DNA from: Rhodoplanes serenus
GTDB taxonomy: Bacteria; Pseudomonadota; Alphaproteobacteria; Rhizobiales; Xanthobacteraceae
Direction: 5' to 3'
DNA length: 64,000 bases
NCBI GenBank assembly: GCA_009720755.1
Contig: WNKV01000006.1
Location: 206,848 to 270,847 of the forward strand
Shown here piece by piece: positions 1-9,056 of the stretch (position 1 is its first letter; each line of letters starts with the position of its first letter). Made by a program: the position numbers and the translations under genes. Under the pieces are notes generated by a model that saw nothing but the letters and a program-made list of their open reading frames with translations, was not told where the DNA came from and ran no database searches.

Positions 1-516
1 CTGATCCACTGGCCGAACCCGGCGGTGCCGCTCGCCGACACCGTGGCGGCGCTGTGCCGGACCGCCGCCGACGGGCGCGCCCGCCATATCGGGGTCGCCA
101 ACTTCACCATCGCGCTGGTCGAGGAGGCGGTGCGGCTCGCCACCGTGCCGCTGGTCACCAATCAGATCGAGGTTCATCCGTTCATCGATCAGCGCCGGCT
201 GATCGAGACCTGCCTCCGGCACGGCCTGTCGGTCACCGCCTATTGTCCGCTGGCGCGCGGCGCCGTGCCGGCCGACGACACGCTGCGGCGGATCGGCGCC
301 GCGCATGGCCGCAGCGCCTCGCAGGTGGCGCTGCGCTGGCTGGTGCAGCAGGGCCTGGTGGCGATCCCGCGCACTGCCAACCGCGACAGGCTGGCCGAGA
401 ACCTCGCGGTGTTCGATTTCGTCCTGAGCGAGGCCGAGATGGCCGAGATCGCCGCCCTGCGCCGGCCGGACGGCCGGGTGGTGAGCCCGCCGCACGCGCC
501 CCGCTGGGACGTCTGA
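1..516 (+). CDS. Aldo/keto reductase, C-terminal part (cut by window edge)
   Basis: The open frame runs in from the left edge, so only the last 171 residues are seen. It begins inside the family motif LIHWPNP, whose His belongs to the Asp-Tyr-Lys-His active-site tetrad; the other three residues lie outside the window. The remaining (alpha/beta)8-barrel C-terminal half is intact, with the NADPH-binding [10 protein letters not shown] stretch near the end. It closely resembles the next gene throughout, so the two are probably tandem duplicates. Members of the DkgA/DkgB-like group reduce aldehydes and 2,5-diketo-gluconate with NADPH; the actual substrate cannot be told. Confidence 0.85.
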   Translation: MIHWPNPAVPLADTVAALCRTAADGRARHIGVANFTIALVEEAVRLATVPLVTNQIEVHPFIDQRRLIETCLRHGLSVTAYCPLARGAVPADDTLRRIGAAHGRSASQVALRWLVQQGLVAIPRTANRDRLAENLAVFDFVLSEAEMAEIAALRRPDGRVVSPPHAPRWDV

Positions 517-620
517 GAGCATTTTCCGGCGAAGTGGCTGCCGGTTCGCCGTCGAAAATGCGATCGAGCAAGGACTTCTCGAGCGGAGTCCGATCCAGTC
601 GCTCGGATTCCGCTCGAGCG
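517..620 (+). repeat. Intergenic palindromic repeat, family A copy 1
   Basis: This 104-bp element fills the gap between the two aldo/keto reductases. It starts GAGCATTTTCCGGCGAAGTGG, carries the complementary arm CGCCGTCGAAAATGC about 15 bases later, then CAAGGACTTC and a second palindrome around CGGAGTCCGATCC. A near-identical copy in the opposite orientation lies at 41961-42063 and a decayed one at about 62623-62681. Confidence 0.75.
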
Positions 621-657
621 GTAGATCGGCAGCCGCGGAGCCGGGGAGAGAGACCGC

Positions 658-1476
658 ATGGAGTTCGTCACCGCCAACGGCGCCACCCTCCCGATGATCG
701 GGCTCGGCACCTGGGAGCTGAAGGGACGAAGCTGCGCCCGCACCGTCGAGCAGGCGCTGCGGGCCGGCTACAAGCTGATCGACACCGCCGAGATCTACGA
801 CAACGAGCGCGACGTCGGCGACGGCGTCCGTGCCTCGGGGCTGCGCCGGGCCGAGGTGTTCGTCACCACCAAGGTGTGGACCGAGCATCTGGCGCCGCGC
901 GAGCTGGAGCGCGCCACCAAGGCGAGCCTCGCCCGGCTGCGCCTGTCCGAGGTCGACCTGTTGCTGATCCACTGGCCCAATCCGCGCATTCCGCTCGCCG
1001 AGACCATCGGGGCGCTGTGCAAGATGAAGCGGGCCGGCTTCGCCCGGCATATCGGCGTGTCGAACTTCACGGTGGCGCTGCTCGACGAGGCGGTGAAGCA
1101 CACGACCGAGCCGCTGGCGGTGAACCAGATCGAGTGGCATCCGCATCTCGACCAGACCAAGGTGGTGGCCGCCTGCCGGCGGCACGGCATGGCGGTCGTC
1201 GCCTACAGCCCGATGGGGCGCGGCGCCGTGCTGTCGGAGCCGGTGATCCGCGAAATCGCCGTCGCCCACGGCAAGTCGCCCGCCCAGATCAGCCTGCGCT
1301 ACATCATCCAGGAGGGCGGGGTGGTGGTGCCGCGCACGGCCCGGCTCGATCGCCTGACCGAGAATCTCGCGGTGTTCGACTTCGTGCTCGACGAGGCCGA
1401 GATGGCCGCCATCCGGGGGCTGGCGCGGCCGAACGGCCGCATCGTCGACTGGAGCGGCGCGCCGGCCTGGGATTGA
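658..1476 (+). CDS. Aldo/keto reductase (DkgB-like)
   Basis: This 272-residue protein is a full-length NADPH-dependent aldo/keto reductase. The active-site tetrad is visible as Asp42, Tyr47, Lys72 and His105, in [16 protein letters not shown] and LLIHWPNP. The C-terminal [13 protein letters not shown] segment matches the coenzyme 2'-phosphate-binding loop. The ATG at 658 is preceded by GGGGAGAGAG, a good ribosome-binding site. It is probably a paralogue of the partial gene upstream. The family detoxifies aldehydes and reduces keto sugars; the exact substrate is unknown. Confidence 0.9.
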   Translation: MEFVTANGATLPMIGLGTWELKGRSCARTVEQALRAGYKLIDTAEIYDNERDVGDGVRASGLRRAEVFVTTKVWTEHLAPRELERATKASLARLRLSEVDLLLIHWPNPRIPLAETIGALCKMKRAGFARHIGVSNFTVALLDEAVKHTTEPLAVNQIEWHPHLDQTKVVAACRRHGMAVVAYSPMGRGAVLSEPVIREIAVAHGKSPAQISLRYIIQEGGVVVPRTARLDRLTENLAVFDFVLDEAEMAAIRGLARPNGRIVDWSGAPAWD

Positions 1477-1520
1477 CGGCTGGGATTGACGGATCGCCTC
1501 GGCCGGGCGAGGTGGGGGGG

Positions 1521-2234
1521 ATGACCGAGACGACGGACGGGGCCGCCCTGGTGCTGTTCTCGGGCGGGCAGGACTCGACCGTCTGCCTCGCCTGGGCGCT
1601 GGCGCGCTTTCCACGGGTGGAGACGGTCGGCTTCTCGTACGGCCAGCGCCACGCCGTCGAGCTCGACGTGCGGCCGGTGGTGCGAGCCAAGATGGCGGCG
1701 CTCGATCCGGCCTGGGCGGCGCGGCTCGGCGACGACCACATGGTCCCGCTCGACGGGCTGGGGGCGATCGCCGACACGGCGCTGACCCGCGAGACGGCGA
1801 TCGAGATCGCCGCCGACGGCCTGCCGACCACCTTCGTGCCCGGCCGCAACCTGGTGTTCCTCGCCTTCGCGGGGGCGCTCGCCTACCGGCGCGGCGCCCG
1901 TCATCTCGTCGCCGGCATGTGCGAGACCGACTATTCGGGCTATCCGGATTGCCGCGACGACACCATCAAGGCCATGCAGGTCGCCCTCAATCTCGGCATG
2001 GCCCGGCGGTTCGTGCTGCACACGCCCCTGATGTGGATCGACAAGGCCGAGACCTTCGCGCTGGCCGCGGAGATCGGGGGAGCCCCGCTGGTCGACCTGC
2101 TTCTCGAAGACACCCACACCTGCTATCTGGGCGACCGCTCGCAGCGCCACCCCTGGGGCTATGGCTGCGGCACCTGTCCGGCCTGCCGGTTGCGGGCCGA
2201 TGGTTACTCGCGCTGGATGTCCGCTTCTCGATGA
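1521..2234 (+). CDS. queC: 7-cyano-7-deazaguanine (preQ0) synthase QueC
   Basis: QueC converts 7-carboxy-7-deazaguanine, ammonia and ATP to preQ0, the precursor of queuosine in tRNA. The 237-residue product has the PP-loop SGGQDST at residues 14-20 and a C-terminal zinc site with Cys201, Cys216, Cys219 and Cys222 ([10 protein letters not shown]). The start chosen is the ATG at 1521 after a G-rich ribosome-binding site. An open frame extends far upstream but only because of high GC. The stop overlaps the start of the next gene in an ATGA, implying translational coupling to a queuosine-precursor transporter. The other synthesis genes (queD, queE, queF) are not in the window. Confidence 0.93.
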   Translation: MTETTDGAALVLFSGGQDSTVCLAWALARFPRVETVGFSYGQRHAVELDVRPVVRAKMAALDPAWAARLGDDHMVPLDGLGAIADTALTRETAIEIAADGLPTTFVPGRNLVFLAFAGALAYRRGARHLVAGMCETDYSGYPDCRDDTIKAMQVALNLGMARRFVLHTPLMWIDKAETFALAAEIGGAPLVDLLLEDTHTCYLGDRSQRHPWGYGCGTCPACRLRADGYSRWMSASR

Positions 2235-2818
2235 TGCACGCCCCCGATGCCCGCCGACTGGCCGAAGGACTGGTGTTCCTGGTCCTGTTCGCGCTCACCA
2301 TTCCGGCCGCCAACTGGCTGATCCAGCATGCCGGCACCGCCTGCGTGCCGCGCGGCCCCTGCTTGGTTCCGGTGCTGCCGGCCCTGCCCGGGTGGTCCGG
2401 CCTGTCCGCCCCGTCGGGCGTGCTGATGGTCGGGGTGGCGCTGGTGCTGCGCGACCTGGTGCAGCGCCGGCTGGGCGTGCTGGTCGCCGCCGTCGCCGTG
2501 CTGGTCGGGGCGCTGATCTCGGCCTTCCTGGCACCGCCCGCCCTGGTCATCGCCTCGACGGCCGCCTTCCTGGTCTCCGAGATGGCCGATCTCGCCGTCT
2601 ACACGCCGCTGGCTCGCCGCCGCATGGTGACCGCCGTGGTGGCCTCCGGCCTGGTCGGCCTGGTGGTCGATTCGCTGCTCTTCCTCTGGCTCGCCTTCGG
2701 GTCGCTCGACTTCCTGGCTGGCCAGGTGGTCGGCAAGGCTTGGATGGTGCTGCTCTCGATCCCCTTCATGGTCTGGCTGCGCCGGCGCGACGAGCGGCTG
2801 GGCTTGGCGCCTGCGTAG
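2231..2818 (+). CDS. yhhQ: Queuosine precursor transporter, YhhQ/VUT family
   Basis: This 195-residue integral membrane protein has about five to six hydrophobic segments and belongs to the VUT (DUF165) family, whose E. coli member YhhQ imports preQ0 and preQ1. It begins ATGATG at 2231, overlapping the queC stop by four bases, so it is almost certainly co-translated with queC. Helices contain acidic residues typical of the family ([12 protein letters not shown] at about 117-128). The pairing suggests the cell both makes and salvages the deazaguanine base. Confidence 0.85.
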   Translation: MMHAPDARRLAEGLVFLVLFALTIPAANWLIQHAGTACVPRGPCLVPVLPALPGWSGLSAPSGVLMVGVALVLRDLVQRRLGVLVAAVAVLVGALISAFLAPPALVIASTAAFLVSEMADLAVYTPLARRRMVTAVVASGLVGLVVDSLLFLWLAFGSLDFLAGQVVGKAWMVLLSIPFMVWLRRRDERLGLAPA

Positions 2819-2892
2819 ATGTCTCGGCGCAGTCCGGGGACGCGGGCGGCGCCCGCGCCGCGGATCGACTCCAACCTCGCGAGGAACGCTCC

Positions 2893-3594
2893 ATGTCCGC
2901 GGCGCTCTACGATCTCCTCAGGAAGGTGACGACCGCCACCGTCACCACCATGCTGCTCAAGAAGGGCATCCGGCGCTGCTGGATGAGCGGCCCGAAGCCG
3001 CTGGTGCCCGGCGGCGAGCGGCTGGTCGGCCCGGCCTTCACGCTGCGCTTCGTGCCGGCCCGCGAGGACCTGGCGACGCCCGAGAGCTGGTCGAAGCCGA
3101 TCTCCACCCGCGGCGCCATCGAGGCGATGCCCGAGGGCTGCATGGTGGTTGCCGACGCCATGGGCATCACCTCGGCCGGCATCTTCGGCGACATCCTGTG
3201 CGCCCGCATGAAGAAGCGGAACGTCACCGCGCTGATCACCGACGGGGTGATGCGCGACCGCACCGGCGTGCTCGCCAGCGGCCTGTCGGTGTGGTGCGCC
3301 GGCGTCGCGGCGCCGGCCTCGGTCAACGGCCTGACCTTCGTCAATTGGCAGGAGCCGATCGGCTGCGGCGGCGTCGCCGTGTTCCCGGACGACGTCATCG
3401 TGGCGGACGAGGACGGCGCCGTGGTGATCCCGAAGGATCTGGTCGAGTACGTCGCCCACGAGGGCGCCGAGCACGAGCTGTACGAGAGCTGGGTGTTCAC
3501 CGAGGTGGAGCGCGGCGTGCCGCTGCCCGGCCTCTATCCCCCGAACGACGAGGCCAAGGCCCGCTACGCCGGGTGGCGTTCGAAGCGCGGCTGA
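2893..3594 (+). CDS. RraA family protein (HMG/CHA aldolase-like)
   Basis: The 233-residue protein belongs to the RraA / 4-hydroxy-4-methyl-2-oxoglutarate aldolase superfamily. The core GDILCARMKKRNVTALITDG followed by RD matches the family's metal and pyruvate-binding motif (G-D-x-x-x-x-x-A, then GxxRD). Such proteins are either divalent-metal aldolases or, in RraA proper, inhibitors of RNase E. Its length, about 70 residues more than E. coli RraA, and its extended C terminus favour the metabolic aldolase-like group. The start ATG at 2893 follows GAGGAACG. No pathway genes flank it, so the substrate is open. Confidence 0.8.
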   Translation: MSAALYDLLRKVTTATVTTMLLKKGIRRCWMSGPKPLVPGGERLVGPAFTLRFVPAREDLATPESWSKPISTRGAIEAMPEGCMVVADAMGITSAGIFGDILCARMKKRNVTALITDGVMRDRTGVLASGLSVWCAGVAAPASVNGLTFVNWQEPIGCGGVAVFPDDVIVADEDGAVVIPKDLVEYVAHEGAEHELYESWVFTEVERGVPLPGLYPPNDEAKARYAGWRSKRG

Positions 3595-3676
3595 CGCCGC
3601 GCGGGAGAAACTCCGGGCGAGACGATGGCAACAGGCGCCGGCTTGACGGCGGCCGGCCGCCGGGCTTCACCGGGGC

Positions 3677-4480
3677 ATGTTCTTCCCGGTCTCGAAGCTC
3701 CTCGGCTTCTTCGCCCTGCCGTCCAATCTCCTGGTCGTCTTGGGGCTCCTCGGCATCGTGCTGCTCGTCACCCGCTGGCGGCGCGCGGGTCTGCGGCTCG
3801 TCGTCGCCAGTCTTCTGCTGGTCGCGCTGCTCGGCTGGTCGCCCCTCGGCAACGCCCTGCTCGTTCCGCTGGAGGACCGTTTCCCGCCGGTCCCCGACGA
3901 TGGGCGGCCGGTGGCCGGGATCGTCGTTCTGGGCGGTGCCGTCACCCCCGACGTCGCCGAGGCGCGCGGCATCGTGGTGCTGAACGAGGCGGCCGAGCGG
4001 CTGACCGCCGCCGCCACGCTCGCCCGCCGCCATCCGTCCGCCCGCATCGTCCATTCGGGCGGCGACCCCGGCTTTCTCCTGCCCGACGGCAACGAGTCGG
4101 CGGTGGCGCTGCGTCTCCTGGCCGAGCTCGGCGTGCCGGCGGCGCAGCTCGTCGCCGAGGATCGCTCGCGCAACACCGTCGAGAACGCCGTCTATTCGAA
4201 GACGCTCACCGATCCGAAGCCCGGCGAACGCTGGCTGCTGGTCACCTCGGCCTATCACATGCCGCGCGCCATCGGCGTGTTCCGGCGGGCCGGCTTCCCG
4301 GTCGAGGCGTATCCGGTCGACGTCCGCACGCGCGGCCGCGTCGACCTCTGGCGGCCGTTCCCGACCATCGGCGATGGCCTGCGCCGCACCGACACCGCGA
4401 TGCGCGAATGGGTCGGGCTTCTCGTCTACCGGCTCACCGGGAAATCGTCGGCGCTGTTCCCGGGGCCGGAGGGAGGCTGA
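3677..4480 (+). CDS. YdcF/ElyC family (DUF218) membrane protein
   Basis: This is a 267-residue protein with two N-terminal transmembrane segments (about 10-28 and 34-52) and a following DUF218 domain. Family motifs are visible as IVVLGGAV, HSGGDPG, EDRSRNTVENA and LVTSAYHMPRA. E. coli ElyC and SanA of this family affect peptidoglycan and envelope integrity, but the catalytic role is not established. It ends one base before the convergent DUF599 gene. The ATG at 3677 lies soon after a GGGG tract, a modest ribosome-binding site. Confidence 0.82.
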   Translation: MFFPVSKLLGFFALPSNLLVVLGLLGIVLLVTRWRRAGLRLVVASLLLVALLGWSPLGNALLVPLEDRFPPVPDDGRPVAGIVVLGGAVTPDVAEARGIVVLNEAAERLTAAATLARRHPSARIVHSGGDPGFLLPDGNESAVALRLLAELGVPAAQLVAEDRSRNTVENAVYSKTLTDPKPGERWLLVTSAYHMPRAIGVFRRAGFPVEAYPVDVRTRGRVDLWRPFPTIGDGLRRTDTAMREWVGLLVYRLTGKSSALFPGPEGG

Positions 4481-5185
4481 TCAGACGGCCAAGTCCTCGG
4501 GCGGCTCGTCGCGCACGGCGCGCAGCGACTCGGAGGCGAACTGCCGGTGCCAGACGACGAGGACGACCGCCACCGTGGCGCCGATCAGCACCCACGGGCC
4601 GACGAACCAGCCCAGATAGGCGAGGGCGAAGAACAGCGCCCGCTGGCCGCGGTTGAAATGGCGCCCGGCGGATTGGAACAGCCGGGTGGTGCGGGCGACG
4701 TGCCGCCGCGCCGCCTCGGTGTCGCGCTCGGCCGGCGGCGGCGTCGCGCCCAGCATGATGGCGACGTAGTTGAACAGCCGGTACGACCACGCGAACTTGT
4801 AGAACGTGTAGACGAAGATGACGACGAGGCCGATCGCCTTCGCCTCCCACAGCTCGCGGGCGGTGGGCAGCGCCACCGGCAGCGACGACAGCACCGACAC
4901 CACCTCGGCGGTGGAGCGCAGGAGCGACAGCGCGCCGCCGACCGCGATCAGCGACGTCGAGGCGAAGAAGGCGGCGCCGTTCTGGAGCGCCGCCATGATC
5001 TGGGCGTCGACGATGCGCACCTCCCGGCTCAGCATCCGCCGCATCCATTCGGCCCGCACATCGTCCATCCGGGCGTTGAGGTTGAGGCGGCCGATCCGCG
5101 TCCATTCCATGGCGATCGCATAGGAGGCCCAGGCGAGCCCGAACACCGTGATGGCCGCGAGGTCGAGCGGGTCGAACAACGGCAT
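4481..5185 (-). CDS. DUF599 family membrane protein
   Basis: The protein is about 234 residues with four hydrophobic segments (roughly 9-26, 73-93, 117-137 and 189-213) and charged loops, matching the DUF599 family of alphaproteobacterial inner-membrane proteins of unknown function. Characteristic text includes YTFYKFAWSYRLFNY and FNRGQRALFFALAYLGWF. The ATG at 5185 sits eight bases after AGGAGG, so it is preferred over a TTG two codons upstream that almost touches the Shine-Dalgarno. It is convergent with the YdcF-like gene. Confidence 0.8.
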   Translation of the reverse strand: MPLFDPLDLAAITVFGLAWASYAIAMEWTRIGRLNLNARMDDVRAEWMRRMLSREVRIVDAQIMAALQNGAAFFASTSLIAVGGALSLLRSTAEVVSVLSSLPVALPTARELWEAKAIGLVVIFVYTFYKFAWSYRLFNYVAIMLGATPPPAERDTEAARRHVARTTRLFQSAGRHFNRGQRALFFALAYLGWFVGPWVLIGATVAVVLVVWHRQFASESLRAVRDEPPEDLAV

Positions 5186-5284
5186 TGCCAAATCCTCCTG
5201 GCCGACCCGACTATCGGGGCGTCGTCACAGGTCCGCATCCGCCGCCCGCCGCCGGGCGGGCCGGCTGCGGGAAGAGGGACCGTC

Positions 5285-5683
5285 ATGCCGCAGACCATCA
5301 CGGTGCGCGCCGCCGATCTGGTAGCCGAGGCCGAACGCGAGATCGAGACCCTGACGCCCGCGCAGGCGATCGCGCTCGTCGGCCGCGACGACACCGTCCT
5401 CGTCGACATCCGCGATATCCGCGAGCTCGATCGCGACGGCCGCGTGCCCGGCGCCTTCCACTGCCCGCGCGGCATGCTGGAGTTCTGGATCGATCCGGCG
5501 AGTCCCTACCACAAGCCGGTGTTCGCCCAGGACAAGAAGTTCGTGTTCTTCTGCGCGGCCGGCGCCCGCTCGGCGCTCGCCACCTTCACGGCCAAGCGCA
5601 TGGGGCTCGCCCCCGTGGCGCATATCGGTGGCGGCTTCGGCGCCTGGAAGAAGGCGGGCGGCCCGGTCGAGCCCCGCGGCTGA
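5285..5683 (+). CDS. Rhodanese-like domain sulfurtransferase
   Basis: This 132-residue single-domain rhodanese has the active-site loop CAAGAR with catalytic Cys90, the CH2A-like DIRDIRELDRDGRVPGA segment, and the C-terminal GGFGAWKKAGGP. Such proteins carry a persulfide on the cysteine and move sulfane sulfur between thiols, cyanide or sulfite. It has no signal peptide, so it should be cytoplasmic. The organism also carries a sox cluster, but this gene is 33 kb away and need not be linked in function. Confidence 0.88.
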   Translation: MPQTITVRAADLVAEAEREIETLTPAQAIALVGRDDTVLVDIRDIRELDRDGRVPGAFHCPRGMLEFWIDPASPYHKPVFAQDKKFVFFCAAGARSALATFTAKRMGLAPVAHIGGGFGAWKKAGGPVEPRG

Positions 5684-5690
5684 AGGACGA

Positions 5691-5713
5691 GCGGCCGGAC
5701 GACAGCCGGCCGC
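5691..5713 (+). terminator. GC-rich hairpin after the rhodanese gene
   Basis: Eight bases beyond the stop codon, GCGGCCGG and CCGGCCGC form a perfect 8-bp stem with a 7-base loop. There is no U-tract, so it may act as a transcript end only together with Rho, or just stabilise the 3' end. Confidence 0.4.
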
Positions 5714-5855
5714 CACACGGACCCCCCGGGACCGCAGGGCAGCCCTTCCGGTTGCGGCCGTCGTGCCGTCGGACCCGCCGGCGTAGAAGCGCCGGACGCC
5801 GCGCCGACCTCGATCCCCGGGGCCGGCTGTCGGGCGGCGAGGGGGCCGGGAGCGC

Positions 5856-6794
5856 ATGCGACCGCACGACATGGCGCTGGCGGTGCTCGCCAACGTGATT
5901 TGGGGCCTGACCTACGTGGCCTATCCGTTCGCGCTGGAGAGCTTCACGGCCTCCCAGATGGCGGTGCTGCGCTTCCTGCTGGCCTCGCTTCCGGTCCTGT
6001 TCGTGCCGCGCCCGAAGCTGCCGTGGCGATCGATCCTGGCGATCGGGGCGACGCTGTTCACCGGCCAGTTCCTGCTGCTGTTCCTGGCGCTCGCCGCCGG
6101 CCTGCCGCCCGGGCTGGCCTCGGTGACGACCCAGATGCATGCCTTCTTCGCGGTGCTGATCGCCGCCGTGGTGCTGCGCGAGCGGCCGACGCCGCGGCAG
6201 GCGGTGGGGCTGCTCGTCGCCTTCGCGGGGCTGATGCTGATCGCGCTGACGGTCGGTGCCGATCTGCCGCCGCTGGCGCTCGGCCTCGCCATGCTGGCCG
6301 CCATGAGCTGGGCGACCGGCTCGATCCTGCTGCGGCAGACGCCCGCCGGCGTCGCCATGGTGCCGCTGATGATCTGGTGCAGCCTGGTGCCGCCGATCCC
6401 CGCCTGGCTGGTGTCGCTCGCCCTCGATCCCGACCCGTCGCTGATCGCCGCGGTGGCGCGCAGCTCGGCCGCGAGCCTCGTCGCCGTCGTGTTCCTCGCC
6501 ACGCTCGCCACCACGGTCGCCTTCGCGATCTGGGGTCGGCTGATGCAGCGCTATCCGAGCGCCGCGGTGGCGCCCTTCGCGCTGCTGTCGCCGTGCACCG
6601 GCGTCGTCGCCGTGGCGCTGGTGTTCGGCGAGCGGTTCGGGCCGCTGCGCGGCGCCGGCATGGTCCTGATCCTGCTCGGCCTGGTCGTCGTGGTGGTGCC
6701 GTGGCCGGCCGTCGCGGCGCGTCTTCGTGCCGGTGCCGGGGCGGTGCCGCTACGGCGTCGTCCGGGTTGCGGTCCGCCGTCCTCCCGGGACTGA
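5856..6794 (+). CDS. DMT superfamily (EamA) transporter
   Basis: The 312-residue protein has ten hydrophobic segments arranged as two EamA halves, the layout of drug/metabolite exporters such as RhaT and YdcZ relatives. The first helix contains NVIWGLTYVAYPFAL and the second half ends in a VVVVPWPAV segment followed by a basic tail. Related proteins export amino acids or metabolites, but substrate cannot be read from sequence. The ATG at 5856 follows GGGAGC. The gene sits 45 bp upstream of the GST gene in the same direction and may be co-transcribed. Confidence 0.85.
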   Translation: MRPHDMALAVLANVIWGLTYVAYPFALESFTASQMAVLRFLLASLPVLFVPRPKLPWRSILAIGATLFTGQFLLLFLALAAGLPPGLASVTTQMHAFFAVLIAAVVLRERPTPRQAVGLLVAFAGLMLIALTVGADLPPLALGLAMLAAMSWATGSILLRQTPAGVAMVPLMIWCSLVPPIPAWLVSLALDPDPSLIAAVARSSAASLVAVVFLATLATTVAFAIWGRLMQRYPSAAVAPFALLSPCTGVVAVALVFGERFGPLRGAGMVLILLGLVVVVVPWPAVAARLRAGAGAVPLRRRPGCGPPSSRD

Positions 6795-6839
6795 ATGGGC
6801 CGGCGGACGCGCCCTGCGTCGCCGCGCCGGAGGAGCCCG

Positions 6840-7529
6840 ATGGGACTGCATCTCGTAATCGGCAACAAGAACTACTCGTCGTGGTCGTTCCGCCCGTGGA
6901 TCGCCATGACGGTGGCCGGTATCCCGTTCGAGGAGACCGTGGTGTCGCTCGACGATCCCGACTTCAAGGCGCGGGTGGGCCAGCATTCCGGCACCGGCAA
7001 GGTGCCGGTGCTGATCGACGGCGAGGTGCGCATCTGGGAGTCGCTCGCCATTCTCGAATACGTCGCCGAGACCCATCCGGAGGCCGAGCTGTGGCCGGCC
7101 GGCCGGGCCGAGCGCGCCCACGCCCGCGCGGTCGCAACCGAGATGCATGCGGGCTTCGCGGCGTTGCGCCGGGCGCTGCCGATGAACATGGCGCGGCCGC
7201 CGGCGGCGCGCCCGCTCGGCCACGAGGTGCGGCGTGACGTCGTTCGCATCGAGGCGATCTGGCGCACCTGCCGGGCGCGCTTCGGCGAGCCCGCCGGCGG
7301 GCCGTTCCTGTTCGGCCGCTTCGGCGCCGCCGACGCCATGTATGCGCCGGTGGTGTCGCGCTTCCACACCTATGCGGTCGAGGTCGGTCCGGACGCACGC
7401 CGCTACATGGATGCCATGATGGCGCTGCCGGCCTGGCAGGCATGGACCGCGGCGGCGCTGCGCGAGCCCTGGGTGCTGCCGCACGACGAGCCGGACTGGC
7501 CCGAGGTGCCGCGTCTCGCGGCGACCTGA
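6840..7529 (+). CDS. Glutathione S-transferase family protein
   Basis: This 229-residue protein has an N-terminal thioredoxin-fold GST domain (NYSSWSFRPW at about 11-20, GKVPVLIDG and the glutathione-binding WESLAILEY) and an all-helical C-terminal domain. The SSWS motif supplies the likely catalytic Ser. It conjugates or reduces electrophiles with glutathione in the cytoplasm. GGAGGAG lies four bases before the ATG at 6840, which fixes the start. Confidence 0.88.
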   Translation: MGLHLVIGNKNYSSWSFRPWIAMTVAGIPFEETVVSLDDPDFKARVGQHSGTGKVPVLIDGEVRIWESLAILEYVAETHPEAELWPAGRAERAHARAVATEMHAGFAALRRALPMNMARPPAARPLGHEVRRDVVRIEAIWRTCRARFGEPAGGPFLFGRFGAADAMYAPVVSRFHTYAVEVGPDARRYMDAMMALPAWQAWTAAALREPWVLPHDEPDWPEVPRLAAT

Positions 7530-7554
7530 TGGGGGAGCGGATCGCGCGGTCGGC

Positions 7555-8178
7555 TCAGCGCGGGTCCGACCGTGGCACCGTCGGCGGGCTGACGATACTG
7601 TCGTCGTCGCCGAGGCCGCCGGGCTCGTCGCGCAGGACCGCGTCGGTGGCCTCGCGCAGCCGGGTGGTCAGCTCGGCGGCTAGCGCGGCGGCGCCGATCG
7701 AGTCGCGCTCGCGCACGATCGCCCGCACGGCGTCGACATGCTGGTCGACCAGCACCAGCGGGATGCGGCGGGCGTCGGCGGTGCGCTCGATCAGCCGGCA
7801 CAGGCTGGCCGCCGCCGCGGCGGCGTCCGGGAACCCGAAGGTCGCGGCCTGCCCCTTGATGTCGTGGGCGGCGTGATGGAGCGCTTGGCGGGTCTCGGCG
7901 TCGAAGCCGCGCGCCTGCACGGCGCGGCGGGCGGCGTCGAGGCGCTCGCACTCGCTGTCCATCCAGCCGGCGAACTCGCCCGAGAGGGCCGCGAGCGCGC
8001 GCTCGGCCGCGGCGACCGGGTCGTTACCAGGGGGATCGTGGTCGTCGGCGCCGGTTCGGCGCCAGGCGTCGCGCAGCGGGTCGGGCGGCACGATCACCTC
8101 GTGATCGCGGAAGCGCGTGACCTTGGGCAGGGCGCGCTTGCCGGGCTTGCGCGGACCGTCTTTCCGGCCGGACGTCAT
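7555..8178 (-). CDS. Hpt-domain histidine phosphotransfer protein
   Basis: This 207-residue protein carries a C-terminal helical Hpt domain with the phosphorylatable His105 in AAHDIKGQAATFGFP. The N-terminal 60 residues are basic, then Pro/Asp-rich and probably disordered. It lies 13 bp downstream of a CheY-like response regulator on the same strand, so the two likely form a relay pair. No histidine kinase is nearby. The ATG at 8178 was chosen because the frame upstream of it is Arg/Ser-rich read-through overlapping the regulator gene. Confidence 0.8.
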   Translation of the reverse strand: MTSGRKDGPRKPGKRALPKVTRFRDHEVIVPPDPLRDAWRRTGADDHDPPGNDPVAAAERALAALSGEFAGWMDSECERLDAARRAVQARGFDAETRQALHHAAHDIKGQAATFGFPDAAAAAASLCRLIERTADARRIPLVLVDQHVDAVRAIVRERDSIGAAALAAELTTRLREATDAVLRDEPGGLGDDDSIVSPPTVPRSDPR

Positions 8179-8191
8179 CGTCGGCCTCCGC

Positions 8192-8740
8192 TCACTCGGT
8201 GATCTTGACGCGCTCGAACAGCGCCTGCTGCGGAATGATCTCCGCCTTGGCGGTGCCCTTGCGGCGCTCGACCCCGACATAGTTCGGGTTGACCAGACGG
8301 CGTCGGTCGGGACCGAAGAACGTCTTGGTCTTGATGAAGGGCCGCGGATTCACCACCACGGTCAGGATGCGCTGATAGAGCGCGTTGGCCGAGATCGGCT
8401 TGACCAGGAACTCGGTGACGCCGCAGTCGCGCGCCGCCATCACGCGCTTCTTCTCCGAGTGGCCGGTCAGCATGATGATCGGCACGAACGGATTGGCGTT
8501 GGCGCCCGGCTGCCGGATCATCTGGGTCAATTCGAGCCCGTCGAAGATCGGCATCGCCCAGTCGGTGATGACGATGTCGGGAATGTTGTGGGTGAAGGCT
8601 TCGAGCCCGGCGGCGCCGTCCTCGGCCTCGTACACCTCGCGCGACCCGAAGCCGTGCAGCAGCGTGCGCAGGATGCGGCGCATGTGCGCGTTGTCGTCGA
8701 CGAGAAGAAACCGCAGCCGGTTGAAATCGATGCGGATCAT
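8192..8740 (-). CDS. CheY-like response regulator
   Basis: The 182-residue protein is a receiver domain with acidic pocket Asp15/Asp16, phospho-acceptor Asp60 (VITDWAMP), Thr92 (MLTGHSEKK) and Lys114 (LVKPI), followed by about 60 residues with no DNA-binding domain. The tail (KTKTFFGPDRRR) is typical of stand-alone alphaproteobacterial receivers found with an Hpt partner. It probably passes phosphoryl groups to or from the adjacent Hpt protein. The output is unknown. Confidence 0.88.
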   Translation of the reverse strand: MIRIDFNRLRFLLVDDNAHMRRILRTLLHGFGSREVYEAEDGAAGLEAFTHNIPDIVITDWAMPIFDGLELTQMIRQPGANANPFVPIIMLTGHSEKKRVMAARDCGVTEFLVKPISANALYQRILTVVVNPRPFIKTKTFFGPDRRRLVNPNYVGVERRKGTAKAEIIPQQALFERVKITE

Positions 8741-9056
8741 GACAGGGGACGCACGCCGAACAGGGACCGGACCATGCCGGATACTGGCCAGGAAGCTTTA
8801 AGGAAGGGTTGAGGTTAACCCTGTGGCCGGACGGGCGCGGCGCGGCTCATACGAGATCCGGCTGATCCATTCGGGGGGCATTCCGGAAGCCGCGAAGCGG
8901 CTGACCGGAATCCAGCCGAGAGTCCAGAGCTTGCCGCGGGATGACGTGTGTCGCTGGTTTCCGGGTTCGCGACGGAGCCTGCGCCCGGACGTCGCAAAGC
9001 GCCGATCCGGGTGCCGCGCCCCGGAACGACCGCCGACTGATCACCCGAAAACAGGA
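8741..9056 (+). other. Gene-free spacer with degenerate family B repeat
   Basis: No convincing gene lies between the response regulator and nadK. At 8805-8822 AGGGTT-N6-AACCCT makes a small hairpin. From about 8877 to 9031 the bases GGGGCATTCCGG, GGTTTCCGGGTTCGCG and CCCCGGAACGACC resemble the GTCATTCCGG...CCGGAATGAC repeats found in the cbb operon, but rearranged. Confidence 0.5.
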
